From Flavobacterium plurextorum (GTDB taxonomy: Bacteria; Bacteroidota; Bacteroidia; Flavobacteriales; Flavobacteriaceae), in assembly GCF_002217395.1 (NCBI RefSeq), contig NZ_MUHD01000033.1:38274-102273 (forward strand): a stretch of 64,000 nucleotides of DNA, given 5' to 3'. The notes under the pieces were generated by a model that had not been told where the DNA came from, did no database searches, and saw nothing but the letters and a program-made list of their open reading frames with translations. The translations under genes were made by a program, and so were the position numbers. Shown piece after piece: positions 44,722 to 54,267 of this stretch. Position 1 is the stretch's first letter; every line of letters begins with the position of its first letter.

Positions 44722-45906
44722 TTGAACTTTTCGATTTTAAACAAAAACATTCAAGAATTTATTACTCAAAATACTGGTGTTTCTATTAGTAAACTTGCAC
44801 TTCAGAAAAATCCTTTTCCTGAGGTTGACTGGATAGCAGTTTTAAATCAAATCGAAGCCAGAACTAAAGCTAAAGATAAACTGCCTACTTGGTTCTCTAC
44901 TGAAAACATTATTTATCCAAGTAAAGTTTCTGTTGAACAAACCTCATCAGAAAAAACGGCTGAATATAAAGCTTCTTTAATTTCTGGTAAATGTTTAATT
45001 GATCTTACTGGAGGTTTTGGTGTTGATGATTATTACTTTTCTAAAAAGTTTAAAGTTGTCGCGCATTGCGAAATTAATGAAGATTTATCCAATATCGTAA
45101 AACATAATTTACAGCAATTACAAATTAAAAATTGTTTTTGCTATGCAACGGATTCTGCCAATATCTTAAAAGAATCAGATGCTGATGTTTGGGATTGGAT
45201 TTATATTGATCCTTCTCGCCGAAATGATGCCAAAGGCAAGGTTTTTATGTTGAAAGACTGTTTGCCAAATGTTCCAGAATCATTAGACTTCTATTTTGAA
45301 AAATCGAATTCTATTTTAATTAAAACGGCTCCTTTACTGGATATTTCTGCAGGTTTATCTGAATTAAAATTTGTAAAAAACATTCATATAATTGCTCTAG
45401 AAAATGAGGTTAAGGAATTACTTTTTGAAATTCACAATCATTATAAAGGCACCATCACTTTAAAAACGGCTAATATTCTAAAGGATAAAATTGAAACTTT
45501 TGAATTTGTTTTGGATGATAAAATGGATTTTATACCATATGAATTGCCTAAAAAGTATATTTACGAACCTAATTCGGCAATAATGAAATCTGGCGGATTT
45601 GATGAAGTAAGCTCGATTTTTAAAATTGGTAAACTGCATAAACATTCGCATTTATATACATCTGACGAATTAATTGATTTTCCAGGGCGCACTTTCGAAA
45701 TTGAGAAAGTGATTCCGTATAGTAAAAATGATATGAAAACGGAGCTTGTAAATGAGCAGGCAAATATTACCACGCGAAATTTTCCTGAAACGGTAGAGAA
45801 CATTCGAAAAAAATGGAAAATAAAAAATGGAGGTAATAAATATTGTTTTTTTACAACTGATAAAAATGACAACAAAATAGTTTTAATTTGCACAAAAATA
45901 ATTTAA
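44722..45906 (+). CDS. Class I SAM-dependent methyltransferase with THUMP-like C-terminus
   Basis: A 394-residue protein. A helical N-terminal domain of about 80 residues is followed by a Rossmann methyltransferase core: CLIDLTGGFGVDDYYFSK (SAM loop), AHCEINEDLSNIV (acidic second strand), YATDSANIL, and WIYIDPSRRNDAKGKVFML, whose DPSRR replaces the usual NPPY and marks this subfamily. The C-terminal third resembles the THUMP-like domain, suggesting RNA as substrate. The start is TTG, 2 nt after the permease stop. Exact target unknown. Confidence 0.85.
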   Translation: MNFSILNKNIQEFITQNTGVSISKLALQKNPFPEVDWIAVLNQIEARTKAKDKLPTWFSTENIIYPSKVSVEQTSSEKTAEYKASLISGKCLIDLTGGFGVDDYYFSKKFKVVAHCEINEDLSNIVKHNLQQLQIKNCFCYATDSANILKESDADVWDWIYIDPSRRNDAKGKVFMLKDCLPNVPESLDFYFEKSNSILIKTAPLLDISAGLSELKFVKNIHIIALENEVKELLFEIHNHYKGTITLKTANILKDKIETFEFVLDDKMDFIPYELPKKYIYEPNSAIMKSGGFDEVSSIFKIGKLHKHSHLYTSDELIDFPGRTFEIEKVIPYSKNDMKTELVNEQANITTRNFPETVENIRKKWKIKNGGNKYCFFTTDKNDNKIVLICTKII

Positions 45907-45907
45907 A

Positions 45908-46474
45908 ATGAAACACTTAATTACGCTAACCTTTTTTTTATTAACCTTTACCGGATTTGCACAAAAACCATGTGAATACAGTACTAATGTTACCGATTCT
46001 ATTGGGACTTATAAAATAACTAATGAATATTTAGTAAGCGAGAAAAACTTTGGAGGTACTTCCAGCTACATTTTCTTTTCGCTGGCACAAACGGATGGTC
46101 TTCCAACTTTGAACGTGCAGTTGATTCAAAAAAGTAAAGACTTTATGAAAGCCAACTGTTTTGATAAAAACTCAAAAATATTTTTGCAGTTAGAAAATGG
46201 TAAAATTGTTACTTTACTACATATCAATCAAGAAAACTGCGGCACTTTACTTCGCGATGATAAAGGTTTTGACAACCGTGTAAATACAGGAATTTTTATG
46301 TTCATGAAAGATAACTTTGAGGAATTGAAAAAATCCCCTGTTTCGATCATGAGAATTAAGTACTTGACTGATATAGATGATTATATTGTAAAAAGCGAGT
46401 TGGTTTCTGAAATGAACGGCAAGACGTTCCAACCTAATACTTACTTTATGCAAAACATAAGATGTGTTGAATAA
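45908..46474 (+). CDS. Secreted protein of unknown function
   Basis: A 188-residue protein with signal peptide MKHLITLTFFLLTFTGFAQ. The mature part has three or four cysteines (KPCEYSTN, ANCFDKN, ENCGTLLR, IRCVE), perhaps two disulfides, and alternating strands typical of a small lipocalin-like or sandwich domain. I recognise no family. It starts 1 nt after the stop of the methyltransferase gene (TAA then AATG), so it is translated from the same message. Confidence 0.78.
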   Translation: MKHLITLTFFLLTFTGFAQKPCEYSTNVTDSIGTYKITNEYLVSEKNFGGTSSYIFFSLAQTDGLPTLNVQLIQKSKDFMKANCFDKNSKIFLQLENGKIVTLLHINQENCGTLLRDDKGFDNRVNTGIFMFMKDNFEELKKSPVSIMRIKYLTDIDDYIVKSELVSEMNGKTFQPNTYFMQNIRCVE

Positions 46475-46478
46475 TTAA

Positions 46479-47123
46479 TTATTCACAGTTCCATTTTTGA
46501 TTAGAAACAGGGTCTTTGAGCCCTGTTTTTAAATTATAGTGCCACCATTCTGAATCAAACGGGTTGAATCCATTTTGAATCATTATTTTTTTTAGAAATT
46601 TTCTATTCGATTTTACTTTTCTAGGAAGTGTTGGAAAGCTATGGCTTGCCTCAAATCCAAAGTAATCAAAAGAAGTTCCCATTTCCAGCTCTTTGCCGTT
46701 AGAATCTACCAATGTAATATCTACAGCTCCTCCTCTATTATGTATAGATCCTTTTTTCGGGTCTGCAACATATTCTGGTTTTGGAACAATCTCCCACATT
46801 TTTTTCTGAATTGATAAAGGTCTGTAACAGTCGAAAAGCTTAATTCTATAGCCTTTTTCTATAAAATCTTTATTGGCGGCAATTAAAGCTTTAACTGTTT
46901 TGTAGCGAAGTAAACACTCCGCGCAATCGTATACTTTTGCTTTCAAAAAATTGTCTTCGGTTGCATATTTCATATCGTACACAAAATCTTTACTGTAGTC
47001 TTTTAAGTTTACAAAAGTTGTATCCGCAACTTCTTTGGGACTTGCATATGTTTCGTTTTGAGCATTTGCAGAGATTATTGAAAAAAAAGCGATTACAAAA
47101 AGAGTTTTGGTTAATTGTACCAT
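46479..47123 (-). CDS. D-Ala-D-Ala dipeptidase (VanX/DdpX, peptidase M15D)
   Basis: Periplasmic zinc peptidase of 214 residues with signal peptide (MVQLTKTLFVIAFFSIISANAQ). The M15D motifs are complete: substrate Arg101 in LFDCYRPLSIQKKMW, zinc ligands His128 and Asp135 in SIHNRGGAVDITLVD, and Glu192/His195 in SEWWHYNL. It cuts D-Ala-D-Ala. There are no vanH or vanA genes nearby, so it is probably used for peptidoglycan recycling and not glycopeptide resistance. Its stop is 4 nt from that of the convergent secreted-protein gene. Confidence 0.93.
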   Translation of the reverse strand: MVQLTKTLFVIAFFSIISANAQNETYASPKEVADTTFVNLKDYSKDFVYDMKYATEDNFLKAKVYDCAECLLRYKTVKALIAANKDFIEKGYRIKLFDCYRPLSIQKKMWEIVPKPEYVADPKKGSIHNRGGAVDITLVDSNGKELEMGTSFDYFGFEASHSFPTLPRKVKSNRKFLKKIMIQNGFNPFDSEWWHYNLKTGLKDPVSNQKWNCE

Positions 47124-47269
47124 GAGTTTTAAATTTTGAAAAAATGAAATTACTCAAAAAATTGCCAATCTCCTATTTAATCGGTTTTCTTCCTAAAATA
47201 TTTTACAGATGAACACATTGGATGTAATTACTTTGCCTGTTCGCTTAGTATGGTGATAAAAAAAAAACC

Positions 47270-47408
47270 AACACATAGAAACATAGATTCTTCTTGCACA
47301 ACAAAGAATGTAAAAGAGAAATATATTCCTTGAACATAGCCAACTCTGTGTGTTTAAAATAAGTGAAACGCCTCTTTTGAGAGTACAAAATCTATGTTTC
47401 TATGTGTT
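47270..47408. repeat. 139-bp element with perfect 20-bp terminal inverted repeats
   Basis: The left end AACACATAGAAACATAGA (47270-47287 of 20) is exactly complementary to the right end (47389-47408). The interior of about 99 bp is AT-rich and has no gene. It sits alone in the 414-bp gap between the dipeptidase gene start and the efflux operon end. It could be a MITE-like element, a transcribed hairpin or an extragenic palindromic repeat. The rest of the gap (47124-47269 and 47409-47475) shows nothing. Confidence 0.75.
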
Positions 47409-47475
47409 AAAATTAATTTCACCCAACGGATTAAACATGAATACAATTCCAAGATAAATATGAATTTAAACAACA

Positions 47476-47514
47476 AAAAAATGCGTAAAAGTCAGAGACC
47501 TTTACGCATTTTAT
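47476..47514 (-). terminator. Terminator of the RND efflux operon
   Basis: AAAATGCGTAAA pairs with TTTACGCATTTT across a GTCAGAGACC-type loop, with a T run on the minus strand. It lies 24 nt past the end of the TolC-like gene. Confidence 0.85.
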
Positions 47515-47537
47515 TAGAGATAGTATTGAAGAAGTTT

Positions 47538-49049
47538 TTAGTTTATTCCTCCTCCTAAAGCTTTGTACAACAACACTTGCGAGCTTACATTTTTAAATTG
47601 TATGTCTACAAAATCAAGTTCTGCCTGAAGCATGTCTTTTTGTGCGTTTATTATTTCCAGATAATTGGCATAACCGCTCAAATACAAATCATTTGACACA
47701 TTTACTGCAATTTCAAGATGTTCAACTTGTTTTGATTTGTATTTTAAAACATCTTCAAACGCTTTTGTGCGATACAACAACGCACTCAATTCATTGTAAG
47801 CGGTCGTGATCGAATTTTGATATTCTAAAAAGCTAATCTGCTGTCTGCGATTGGCGGTAAAAAATTCATGTTTAATTTGTCCTTTATTAAATATTGGCGC
47901 AGTAATTCCGCCCAATAACTGCCACGCAAATGATCCGCTGTCGAAGAATGTTGCAAAAGAAAATGAATTAAGACCAACATAACCACCTAAGTTTACTGTT
48001 GGAAAAAAAGCAGCTCTCGCTGATTTTGCATCTGCTTTTGTAGCCAGTAATTCGAAATAAGCTTGTGACACATCTGGTCGATTATGTATGATTGAATCAA
48101 CACTCATTTTTTGATTCAGCACTTCAAGATGTCCTGATAGAAAATCTTTGCTTCTGGTTACTTTACCTCCATATTCACCTAAAAGAGTCAACAAAGCTTT
48201 TTCGGTTTGATCTATACTAAGGTTCAATTCTTCGGCTTCAGCCAAAATACTATTGTTTTGAGCATTAAATTGCTGCACAGCTAATTCTGTTGCTTTACCA
48301 ACTGCGCGCTGTGCCGAAACAATATCAAGGGCACGCTGCTGCGTTTTTAAGTTTCGCTCATAAATTACTTTTTGCTTGTCGAGGGCAATAAGCTTAAAAT
48401 AAAGCTCAGCAACATCGCTCAATAATCTTGTCTGCAACAATCTTACTCCTTCTTGTGATGCAAGAAATCTTTGTTGGGCAGCTTTTTTTCTATTGCTCAG
48501 TTTTCCCCATATATCAGCTTCCCAAGATACTTTTCCTCCTAAAAACAAATTGGGAGTTACATCTGTATTAATTCTTTGTTTTTCTGATATGTTCTGCGAG
48601 AAATTAGTATCAAAGTTCCCTACACCATCCATAGTGTATTTACCGTAATGTGTTCCTGAAACATCAGCACCAATATCAAATGATGGCAGTAAAGCTAATT
48701 TTGCCACTTTTAGATGCGAATTTGCAATTAGAATTCTCTGCTGCATTGCTAAATAATCAGGATTCTGAGCTACTGCTATGTCTAACAGTTTTTCCAGCTC
48801 TGGATCTTTAAAATACGATTCTGTTTTTAGCGGTGTAAATGTCTGCTGGCTGTCTGTTGTTTTTGGATTTGAGGCAAAATTTTCAGGCAGTGTTTTTACC
48901 TTCTGCTGCTCTGCCTCTTTCGGGGCAGAACAGGCAGAAAGTAACATTAAAAACACAACTACAAGTACATATTTTGATTTATTCGTGGTGAGATATATTG
49001 ACTCTGTATGTTTAAGAAATTTTCTAAAATTATTTTTCATTGTTTTCAT
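47538..49049 (-). CDS. TolC/NodT-family outer membrane efflux lipoprotein
   Basis: A 503-residue outer membrane factor. A lipobox-like LLSACSAPKEAE follows the N-terminal hydrophobic stretch. The two repeats of long coiled helices and barrel strands are visible (ILIANSHLKVAKLALLPSFDI, LLSDVAELYFKLIALDKQKV; QAYFELLATKADAKSARAAFFPTVNLGGYVGLNSF given in part). The end VSSQVLLYKALGGGIN is a normal NodT C-terminus. It begins directly after the permease stop codon, and completes the adaptor-permease-channel operon on the minus strand. The substrates are unknown. Confidence 0.92.
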   Translation of the reverse strand: MKTMKNNFRKFLKHTESIYLTTNKSKYVLVVVFLMLLSACSAPKEAEQQKVKTLPENFASNPKTTDSQQTFTPLKTESYFKDPELEKLLDIAVAQNPDYLAMQQRILIANSHLKVAKLALLPSFDIGADVSGTHYGKYTMDGVGNFDTNFSQNISEKQRINTDVTPNLFLGGKVSWEADIWGKLSNRKKAAQQRFLASQEGVRLLQTRLLSDVAELYFKLIALDKQKVIYERNLKTQQRALDIVSAQRAVGKATELAVQQFNAQNNSILAEAEELNLSIDQTEKALLTLLGEYGGKVTRSKDFLSGHLEVLNQKMSVDSIIHNRPDVSQAYFELLATKADAKSARAAFFPTVNLGGYVGLNSFSFATFFDSGSFAWQLLGGITAPIFNKGQIKHEFFTANRRQQISFLEYQNSITTAYNELSALLYRTKAFEDVLKYKSKQVEHLEIAVNVSNDLYLSGYANYLEIINAQKDMLQAELDFVDIQFKNVSSQVLLYKALGGGIN

Positions 49050-52000
49050 TTATTTATTCCAAGCTTTTTCAATTTTTGCAAACAGGATGTAAAGCCCCGG
49101 AATTATTACCAGTCCAAAAACAGTTCCTATTAACATTCCTCCTGCAGCTGCAGTACCAATAGATCGGTTTCCAATTGCACCAGCTCCAGAGGCAATACAC
49201 AATGGTATAAGCCCAGAAATAAAAGCAAATGAGGTCATCAAAATAGGTCTGAAACGTAATCTTGCGCCTTCAATTGCAGCTTCGGTAATTCCCTGCCCCA
49301 GCTTGTTCTGGGCAATCGCAAACTCTACAATCAAAATGGCATTCTTGGCGAGGAGTCCTATAAGCATGACTAAGGCGACCTGAGCATAAATATTATTGTC
49401 TAAGCCCACTGCCAGCAATGCGAGATAGGAACCAAAAACTCCTACAGGCAAACTTAAAAGCACCGGAAACGGAAGCAGTAAACTCTCGTATTGTGCGGCA
49501 AGTAATAAGTAAACGAAAAGGATACATAATGCAAAGATGTAAATGGTCTGGTTTCCTGATAAAATTTCTTCACGTGTCATTCCTGACCATTCAAGTTCAA
49601 ATCTGCTTGGCAGCTTTTCGGCTGCGATTTTTTCTACTGCAGCAATAGCTTCTCCAGAACTGTATCCATCTGCTGGTTCACCATTGATCATAGCTGACAT
49701 ATACATATTATAACGGGTTAAAACCTCTGGACCGTAAACTCGTTCTAGTTTTATAAATGTTGAAAATGGCACCATTTCGCCTGCATCATTTTTAAGATAC
49801 ATGTCTAGAATACTTTCTGGATTTTTTCTAAACTGCGGACTTGCTTGTACCATTACTTTATACATTTGAGAAAAACGAATAAAGTTTGTGGCATAAAACG
49901 ATCCCAGCATGGTTTGCAGGGTAGACATGGCGTTGTCTACAGATATTCCTTTTTTGGCCGCAAGATCATAATCAATATGTATTAAATACTGCGGGAATGT
50001 AGCATCAAAACTTGTAAATGAATTTTGTATTTCTGGCGAAGCATTCAATTCTTTAATAAAGTTTTTCGTAACTGCATCGGTATTATTAATCGTTCCGCCT
50101 GATTTGTCCAATAAACGCAATTCAAAACCGCTGGTATTACCAAAACCAGGAACTGTAGGCGGTGCAAAAACTTCGATTTGAGCATCTGCAATACCTTTTG
50201 TTTTCTGCGTAAGCATTGTAATAAACTCATTTACAGAAATGTTTCGATCTTTCCAGTCTTTCAGATTTATCATTCCCATACCATAAGAAGCTCCTGCAAT
50301 TTCAGTAACGATACTGTAACCTGCAAGAGTTGTTACGTTGTCAACTCCATCAATTTGTTTGGCGATGCGAGTTACTTCATCAAGCACTTTTTCGGTACGT
50401 TCTACAGTAGCTCCTTGCGGTGTAGTTACGTTTACATATACCATTCCCTGATCTTCAGAAGGTATGAATCCTGAAGGTAAGAACTTCGAAGTTCCCCAAG
50501 TAAGGAAACAGAACAAAACTAAAAGACCGATAGTCATCGAACTTCTGTCTGCAAATTTTGACAATACTCTGATGTATTTTGAAGTAATGTTGTCGAACCA
50601 CGCATTAAAACGAACAAAGAAACGATCTAATAATGATGTTTTCTTTTTATTTGGATCATGCGGTTTAAGCATTATCGCACACAAAGCTGGTGTTAATGTA
50701 AGGGCATTAATTCCAGAAATTACAATACTAATTGCCATAGTAAGCGAAAACTGTCTGTAGAAAACTCCAACAGGACCGCTCAAGAATGCAACTGGTATAA
50801 ACACGGCTGCCATAACAATGGTAATCGCAATAACGGCTCCTGTAATTTCTTTCATCGCACTAATTGTTGCGGGCAGAGGCGCCATATGTTCTTCGGAAAT
50901 TTTAACATGGACGGCTTCTACAACTACAATGGCATTATCGACAACGATTCCTATGGAAAGTACTAGGGCAAAAAGGGTAAGCAGGTTTATAGAGAATCCC
51001 ATCATCGACATAAAAGCAAATGAACCAATTAAGGCTACTGGCACTGCCAATACTGGTATTAATGTAGAACGCCAGTCTTGCAGAAATATAAAAACAACAA
51101 AAGCAACTAGAATAAAGGCTTCTATTAATGTTTTTAAAACTTCATCTATTGAGGCATCAAGAAAACGAGATACATCATAAGCAATGTTATAATCCATTCC
51201 TGGAGGGAAAGACGATATTTTCAACTCTGCCATTTTTTCTTTTACACTGGCAATTACTTCAGAGGCATTTGAACCTGGTCTTTGTTTCAACATAATTGAA
51301 GCCGAAGGTTTACCGTCGGTTTTAGAAACCATTCCGTAACTCATTGCTCCAAATTCGATATTAGAAATATCTTTTAATCGTAAGATTGTTCCATCTGAAT
51401 TGGCACGAAGCGGTACTTCTTCATATTGTTTAGGTTCGAAGAATTTCCCTCCGTATTTTATTACATATTGAAGTTGATTGTCAAGCTGCCCTGATCCTTC
51501 TCCAACTTTACCGGGAGCTGCAGAAATATTTTGTTTTTGCAGTGAAGTTATCACTTCGTTTGCCGAAATGTTATAGGAAAGCATTTTTTGCGGATCCAGC
51601 CATACTCGCATTGAGTATTCTTTCTGTCCCATAATCTCAGCACGACCTACTCCATCAATACGTTTTAATTCCTGAAGAATGTTAATATCCGTAAAGTTGA
51701 AGATAAATTGTTCGTCCTGCGTTTTATCAGTACTTGTGATATTTAAGTACATCAACATACTATTTACCTCCTTTTCGGTCGTTACTCCGGCCCGTATTAC
51801 TTCTTCGGGAAGTTCGTCTAGTATGGTTGTTACTCTATTTTGAACGTTTACGGCGGCAAGATCAGGGTCTGTTCCTACTTCAAAGAAAACCTGAATTAGG
51901 GTTAAACCATCATTTGAGGTAACGGTAGACATATAAGTCATTCCCGGTACACCATTTATAGCTCGTTCTAAAGGAAGTGCCACGGCATTGGCCGATACTT

Positions 52001-52163
52001 CGGCATTGGCACCTGTATATTTTGCCGTTACGGTTACAGACGGCGGTACAATATCGGGAAACTGCGTTATGGGTAATTGAAACAAAGCCAATAACCCCAA
52101 AAGTACTATCATCACGGATATAATAAGTGACAATATTTTTCTTTTGATAAACAACTCTATCAT
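49050..52163 (-). CDS. RND efflux permease, HAE1 (AcrB) family
   Basis: A 1037-residue drug/proton antiporter. The N-terminus MIELFIKRKILSLIISVMIVLLGLLALFQLPI is the first membrane helix (shown in part). Proton-relay aspartates are in LSIGIVVDNAIVVVEAVH. FLPSGFIPSEDQGMVYVNV starts the second periplasmic half and LAKNAILIVEFA is in the last bundle. It exports hydrophobic drugs, bile acids or other compounds through the TolC-like partner. Adaptor gene 34 bp upstream, channel gene immediately downstream. Confidence 0.96.
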   Translation of the reverse strand: MIELFIKRKILSLIISVMIVLLGLLALFQLPITQFPDIVPPSVTVTAKYTGANAEVSANAVALPLERAINGVPGMTYMSTVTSNDGLTLIQVFFEVGTDPDLAAVNVQNRVTTILDELPEEVIRAGVTTEKEVNSMLMYLNITSTDKTQDEQFIFNFTDINILQELKRIDGVGRAEIMGQKEYSMRVWLDPQKMLSYNISANEVITSLQKQNISAAPGKVGEGSGQLDNQLQYVIKYGGKFFEPKQYEEVPLRANSDGTILRLKDISNIEFGAMSYGMVSKTDGKPSASIMLKQRPGSNASEVIASVKEKMAELKISSFPPGMDYNIAYDVSRFLDASIDEVLKTLIEAFILVAFVVFIFLQDWRSTLIPVLAVPVALIGSFAFMSMMGFSINLLTLFALVLSIGIVVDNAIVVVEAVHVKISEEHMAPLPATISAMKEITGAVIAITIVMAAVFIPVAFLSGPVGVFYRQFSLTMAISIVISGINALTLTPALCAIMLKPHDPNKKKTSLLDRFFVRFNAWFDNITSKYIRVLSKFADRSSMTIGLLVLFCFLTWGTSKFLPSGFIPSEDQGMVYVNVTTPQGATVERTEKVLDEVTRIAKQIDGVDNVTTLAGYSIVTEIAGASYGMGMINLKDWKDRNISVNEFITMLTQKTKGIADAQIEVFAPPTVPGFGNTSGFELRLLDKSGGTINNTDAVTKNFIKELNASPEIQNSFTSFDATFPQYLIHIDYDLAAKKGISVDNAMSTLQTMLGSFYATNFIRFSQMYKVMVQASPQFRKNPESILDMYLKNDAGEMVPFSTFIKLERVYGPEVLTRYNMYMSAMINGEPADGYSSGEAIAAVEKIAAEKLPSRFELEWSGMTREEILSGNQTIYIFALCILFVYLLLAAQYESLLLPFPVLLSLPVGVFGSYLALLAVGLDNNIYAQVALVMLIGLLAKNAILIVEFAIAQNKLGQGITEAAIEGARLRFRPILMTSFAFISGLIPLCIASGAGAIGNRSIGTAAAGGMLIGTVFGLVIIPGLYILFAKIEKAWNK

Positions 52164-52196
52164 TTTATATTTTTTTAGTAATAATTATGTAATGGC

Positions 52197-53303
52197 TTAT
52201 AAGCTTACACTTTGTGCGTCTCTAATATTAATCTTATCTCCATCTCGAAGTGATTGGGTTCCTTCATGTACAATAAGATCATTCTTTTTTAATCCTTTCT
52301 TCAAAATGTAAACATCATCAAGAGTGCTTCCAATAACAATATTGGTCATTTTTACAATTCCTCCTTTGTCAACTACAAACACGAATTGCTTGTCTTGGAT
52401 AGAGAAAACTGCTTTTTGCGGAATTAAAACAACATTGGTTCTTGGCTCTGAAATAATCAATTTTCCAGATGTTCCGTGTTTGATAAAGCCTTGCGGATTA
52501 TGAAATTTGGCTTTGTACTGAATTGAACCTGTTTGTCTGTCAATTTCTCCATCGGCTGTTTTTAATTCTCCTGTTTGACCGTAAACCATACCATTTGGCA
52601 ATACTAATTTGATATCGCCTTTGGTATTAAGACTTTTATCTGCCATCATTTGAAAATAAATATTTTCAGGTATTGAGAAATAGGCATATACATCGTCTAA
52701 TTGTGAAACTGTCGTCAACAAAGAGCCGTTTTCTACTAAGCTTCCTTCTTTAAATGGAATACGATCTACAGTTCCGTCAAAAGGTGCTGTTATCGTTGTA
52801 AAACTAATTTGCTGTTTTATCGCTTTTCTCTCTGCCGAAGCGTGAGCAACTTTAGCATTTGCTGCATCATGTTTTGCTTTTGATAATTCTAATTCTTTAT
52901 CAGCAATTACTTTTTTATTAAAAAGAGTTTGAGCTTGCTCCAGTTCAACTGTAGCAATTCGAAGGTCTGCTAATGTGCTTTTGTAAACAGCTTCAGCTTT
53001 TAAAAGTTGTATTTGAAGTTCTACGTCGCTGATCTTAAAAAGAATTTGTCCTTTTTTTACTCTTTGTCCTTCGCTTACATAAACTTTATCTAGTAATCCA
53101 GGGATGCGAACATGAATTTCGACATTATTTTTAGCATGTACATCAGCAACAAATCGATTTGAAACGATGGTATCTTTTACAGTTACCTTATATACAGGCA
53201 GTGTTTTTATATTTGCGGATTTTTTTTCGGCTTTATCTCCGCAAGAAGCTAGAAATAAAACAGAGAATGCGTACAAAAGGAATTGTTTTTTACTAATGCT
53301 CAT
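52197..53303 (-). CDS. RND efflux periplasmic adaptor lipoprotein
   Basis: Membrane fusion protein of 368 residues. Lipobox LFLASCGDKAEKK (Cys21), then the lipoyl half VEIHVRIPGLLDKVYVSEGQ, a coiled-coil hairpin (about 105-165: LLKAEAVYKSTLADLRIATV), the second lipoyl half FTTITAPFDGTVDRIPFKEGSLV and the beta-barrel and membrane-proximal domains. It links the permease and the channel. It is the first gene of the operon; an inverted repeat (53337-53360) lies just upstream. Confidence 0.93.
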   Translation of the reverse strand: MSISKKQFLLYAFSVLFLASCGDKAEKKSANIKTLPVYKVTVKDTIVSNRFVADVHAKNNVEIHVRIPGLLDKVYVSEGQRVKKGQILFKISDVELQIQLLKAEAVYKSTLADLRIATVELEQAQTLFNKKVIADKELELSKAKHDAANAKVAHASAERKAIKQQISFTTITAPFDGTVDRIPFKEGSLVENGSLLTTVSQLDDVYAYFSIPENIYFQMMADKSLNTKGDIKLVLPNGMVYGQTGELKTADGEIDRQTGSIQYKAKFHNPQGFIKHGTSGKLIISEPRTNVVLIPQKAVFSIQDKQFVFVVDKGGIVKMTNIVIGSTLDDVYILKKGLKKNDLIVHEGTQSLRDGDKINIRDAQSVSL

Positions 53304-53336
53304 AATTGTTTTTTAAAAATTACATAAATATACTGG

Positions 53337-53392
53337 CTCCCTATATTGATTTATAGGGAGTGGTAAATGGGTTAAATACTGAAAATAGGGAG
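53337..53392 (-). promoter_or_regulatory. Candidate operator of the RND operon
   Basis: CTCCCTATA (53337-53345) and TATAGGGAG (53352-53360) form a perfect 9-bp inverted repeat with a 6-nt spacer, and a third half-site ATAGGGAG occurs at 53385-53392. On the minus strand a -7-like TATATTTA lies at about 53324-53331, so the repeat falls between the -35 and -10 regions, a typical repressor position. No regulator gene lies adjacent. Confidence 0.55.
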
Positions 53393-53532
53393 TTTATCGT
53401 ATACTGCTTATTGTTTTAAGCAGCACCGTTTTATGGCATATTTTTATAGCGCAAATACCTTTATAAAATAAATACAAAGCAGTATTGCAGAAAGTTGTTT
53501 CTGTATATAAAAATAAAAGGGAAATGGGAAAT

Positions 53533-53895
53533 CTAGAATAGTTGGTACAAGTGAAGGTGTGTATGACGCTGAATTTGATATATGTTTGCTATACCATAAA
53601 TCAAGCTGTCTTCGAAGACCTTAAAATGTACTAATTTGGTAAAATATAAGCTTTTTAAAATATTGCTGTCTGAAGAGACTGCACGAGATTTCATCTTCTT
53701 TTTGACTATAAAATGTATATCCAGATCTTTGGATATAATTAGTGCTGAAGGTAAAACCTCTGGTATTTCTGATGTTGAAAGGAAATCCTGACCATGACAA
53801 ATCGAAAACTCAGAAGGGTGCTTAAAGTACTCCGCGCTACTTGTAAAAGTGAGCAGAAAGAGTAAAATAACACTTATGAACTTAATTTGTTTCAT
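53533..53895 (-). CDS. Small secreted protein with histidine-rich C-terminus
   Basis: A 120-residue protein with signal peptide (MKQIKFISVILLFLLTFTSSA). The family is not recognised. The mature part contains a DIHFIVKKKMKSR segment and ends in QRHTHLHLYQLF, a histidine cluster that might bind metal. One Cys is present (FSICHGQ). The gene reads toward the RND operon and has its own -7 box (53961-53968). Codon use is ordinary. A role in efflux or envelope stress is only a guess from position. Confidence 0.7.
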   Translation of the reverse strand: MKQIKFISVILLFLLTFTSSAEYFKHPSEFSICHGQDFLSTSEIPEVLPSALIISKDLDIHFIVKKKMKSRAVSSDSNILKSLYFTKLVHFKVFEDSLIYGIANIYQIQRHTHLHLYQLF

Positions 53896-54267
53896 GAACG
53901 CAAAGCGAAGGATTACAATATTTGTTGTTTGAAAAGAGTATACTTTTCTTGATGGTGGGCCAAATATAGTAATTTGAAAAGTAACCGATTCTTAAATTTT
54001 TCCAAAAAAAGCAAAATACCTAAGCCAAATCAGATTTTTTAAAGAATAAACCTCTAGTTGTTTATTTTATTTACAAATCATTAACTTTTCATTTACATTC
54101 TTAGCTCCATTTCTATATGAAAAAGATAGGATTAACCCATTTGGTGTAATCATTTTTTATGCAGACTTTAAAAATTAGTCTTAAAAATGCCCCAGAAGAG
54201 CATTACAGCCACAATAAACTTCTCTAAAAATCAATGTAAAGGACTAGAAATTAATTAAGACGAATCT
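53896..54267. other. Intergenic gap with one promoter box
   Basis: A 372-bp AT-rich gap between the small histidine-tailed gene and the end of the desaturase gene, both on the minus strand. It holds the -7 box at 53961-53968 (minus strand TATATTTG). I see no terminator, RNA or other gene. Confidence 0.5.
53961..53968 (-). promoter_or_regulatory. -7 box of the small histidine-tailed gene
   Basis: Minus strand TATATTTG, a full match to TAnnTTTG, 66 nt upstream of the ATG at 53895. No TTG is seen at 19 nt. Confidence 0.45.

Noticed and set aside
46479..47123. Glycopeptide resistance locus
   Set aside because: Only a VanX/DdpX-like dipeptidase is present; there are no ligase, dehydrogenase or VanRS genes around it.
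50178..51180. Plus-strand open frames opposite the RND permease
   Set aside because: No recognisable protein; the minus-strand permease is complete and conserved.
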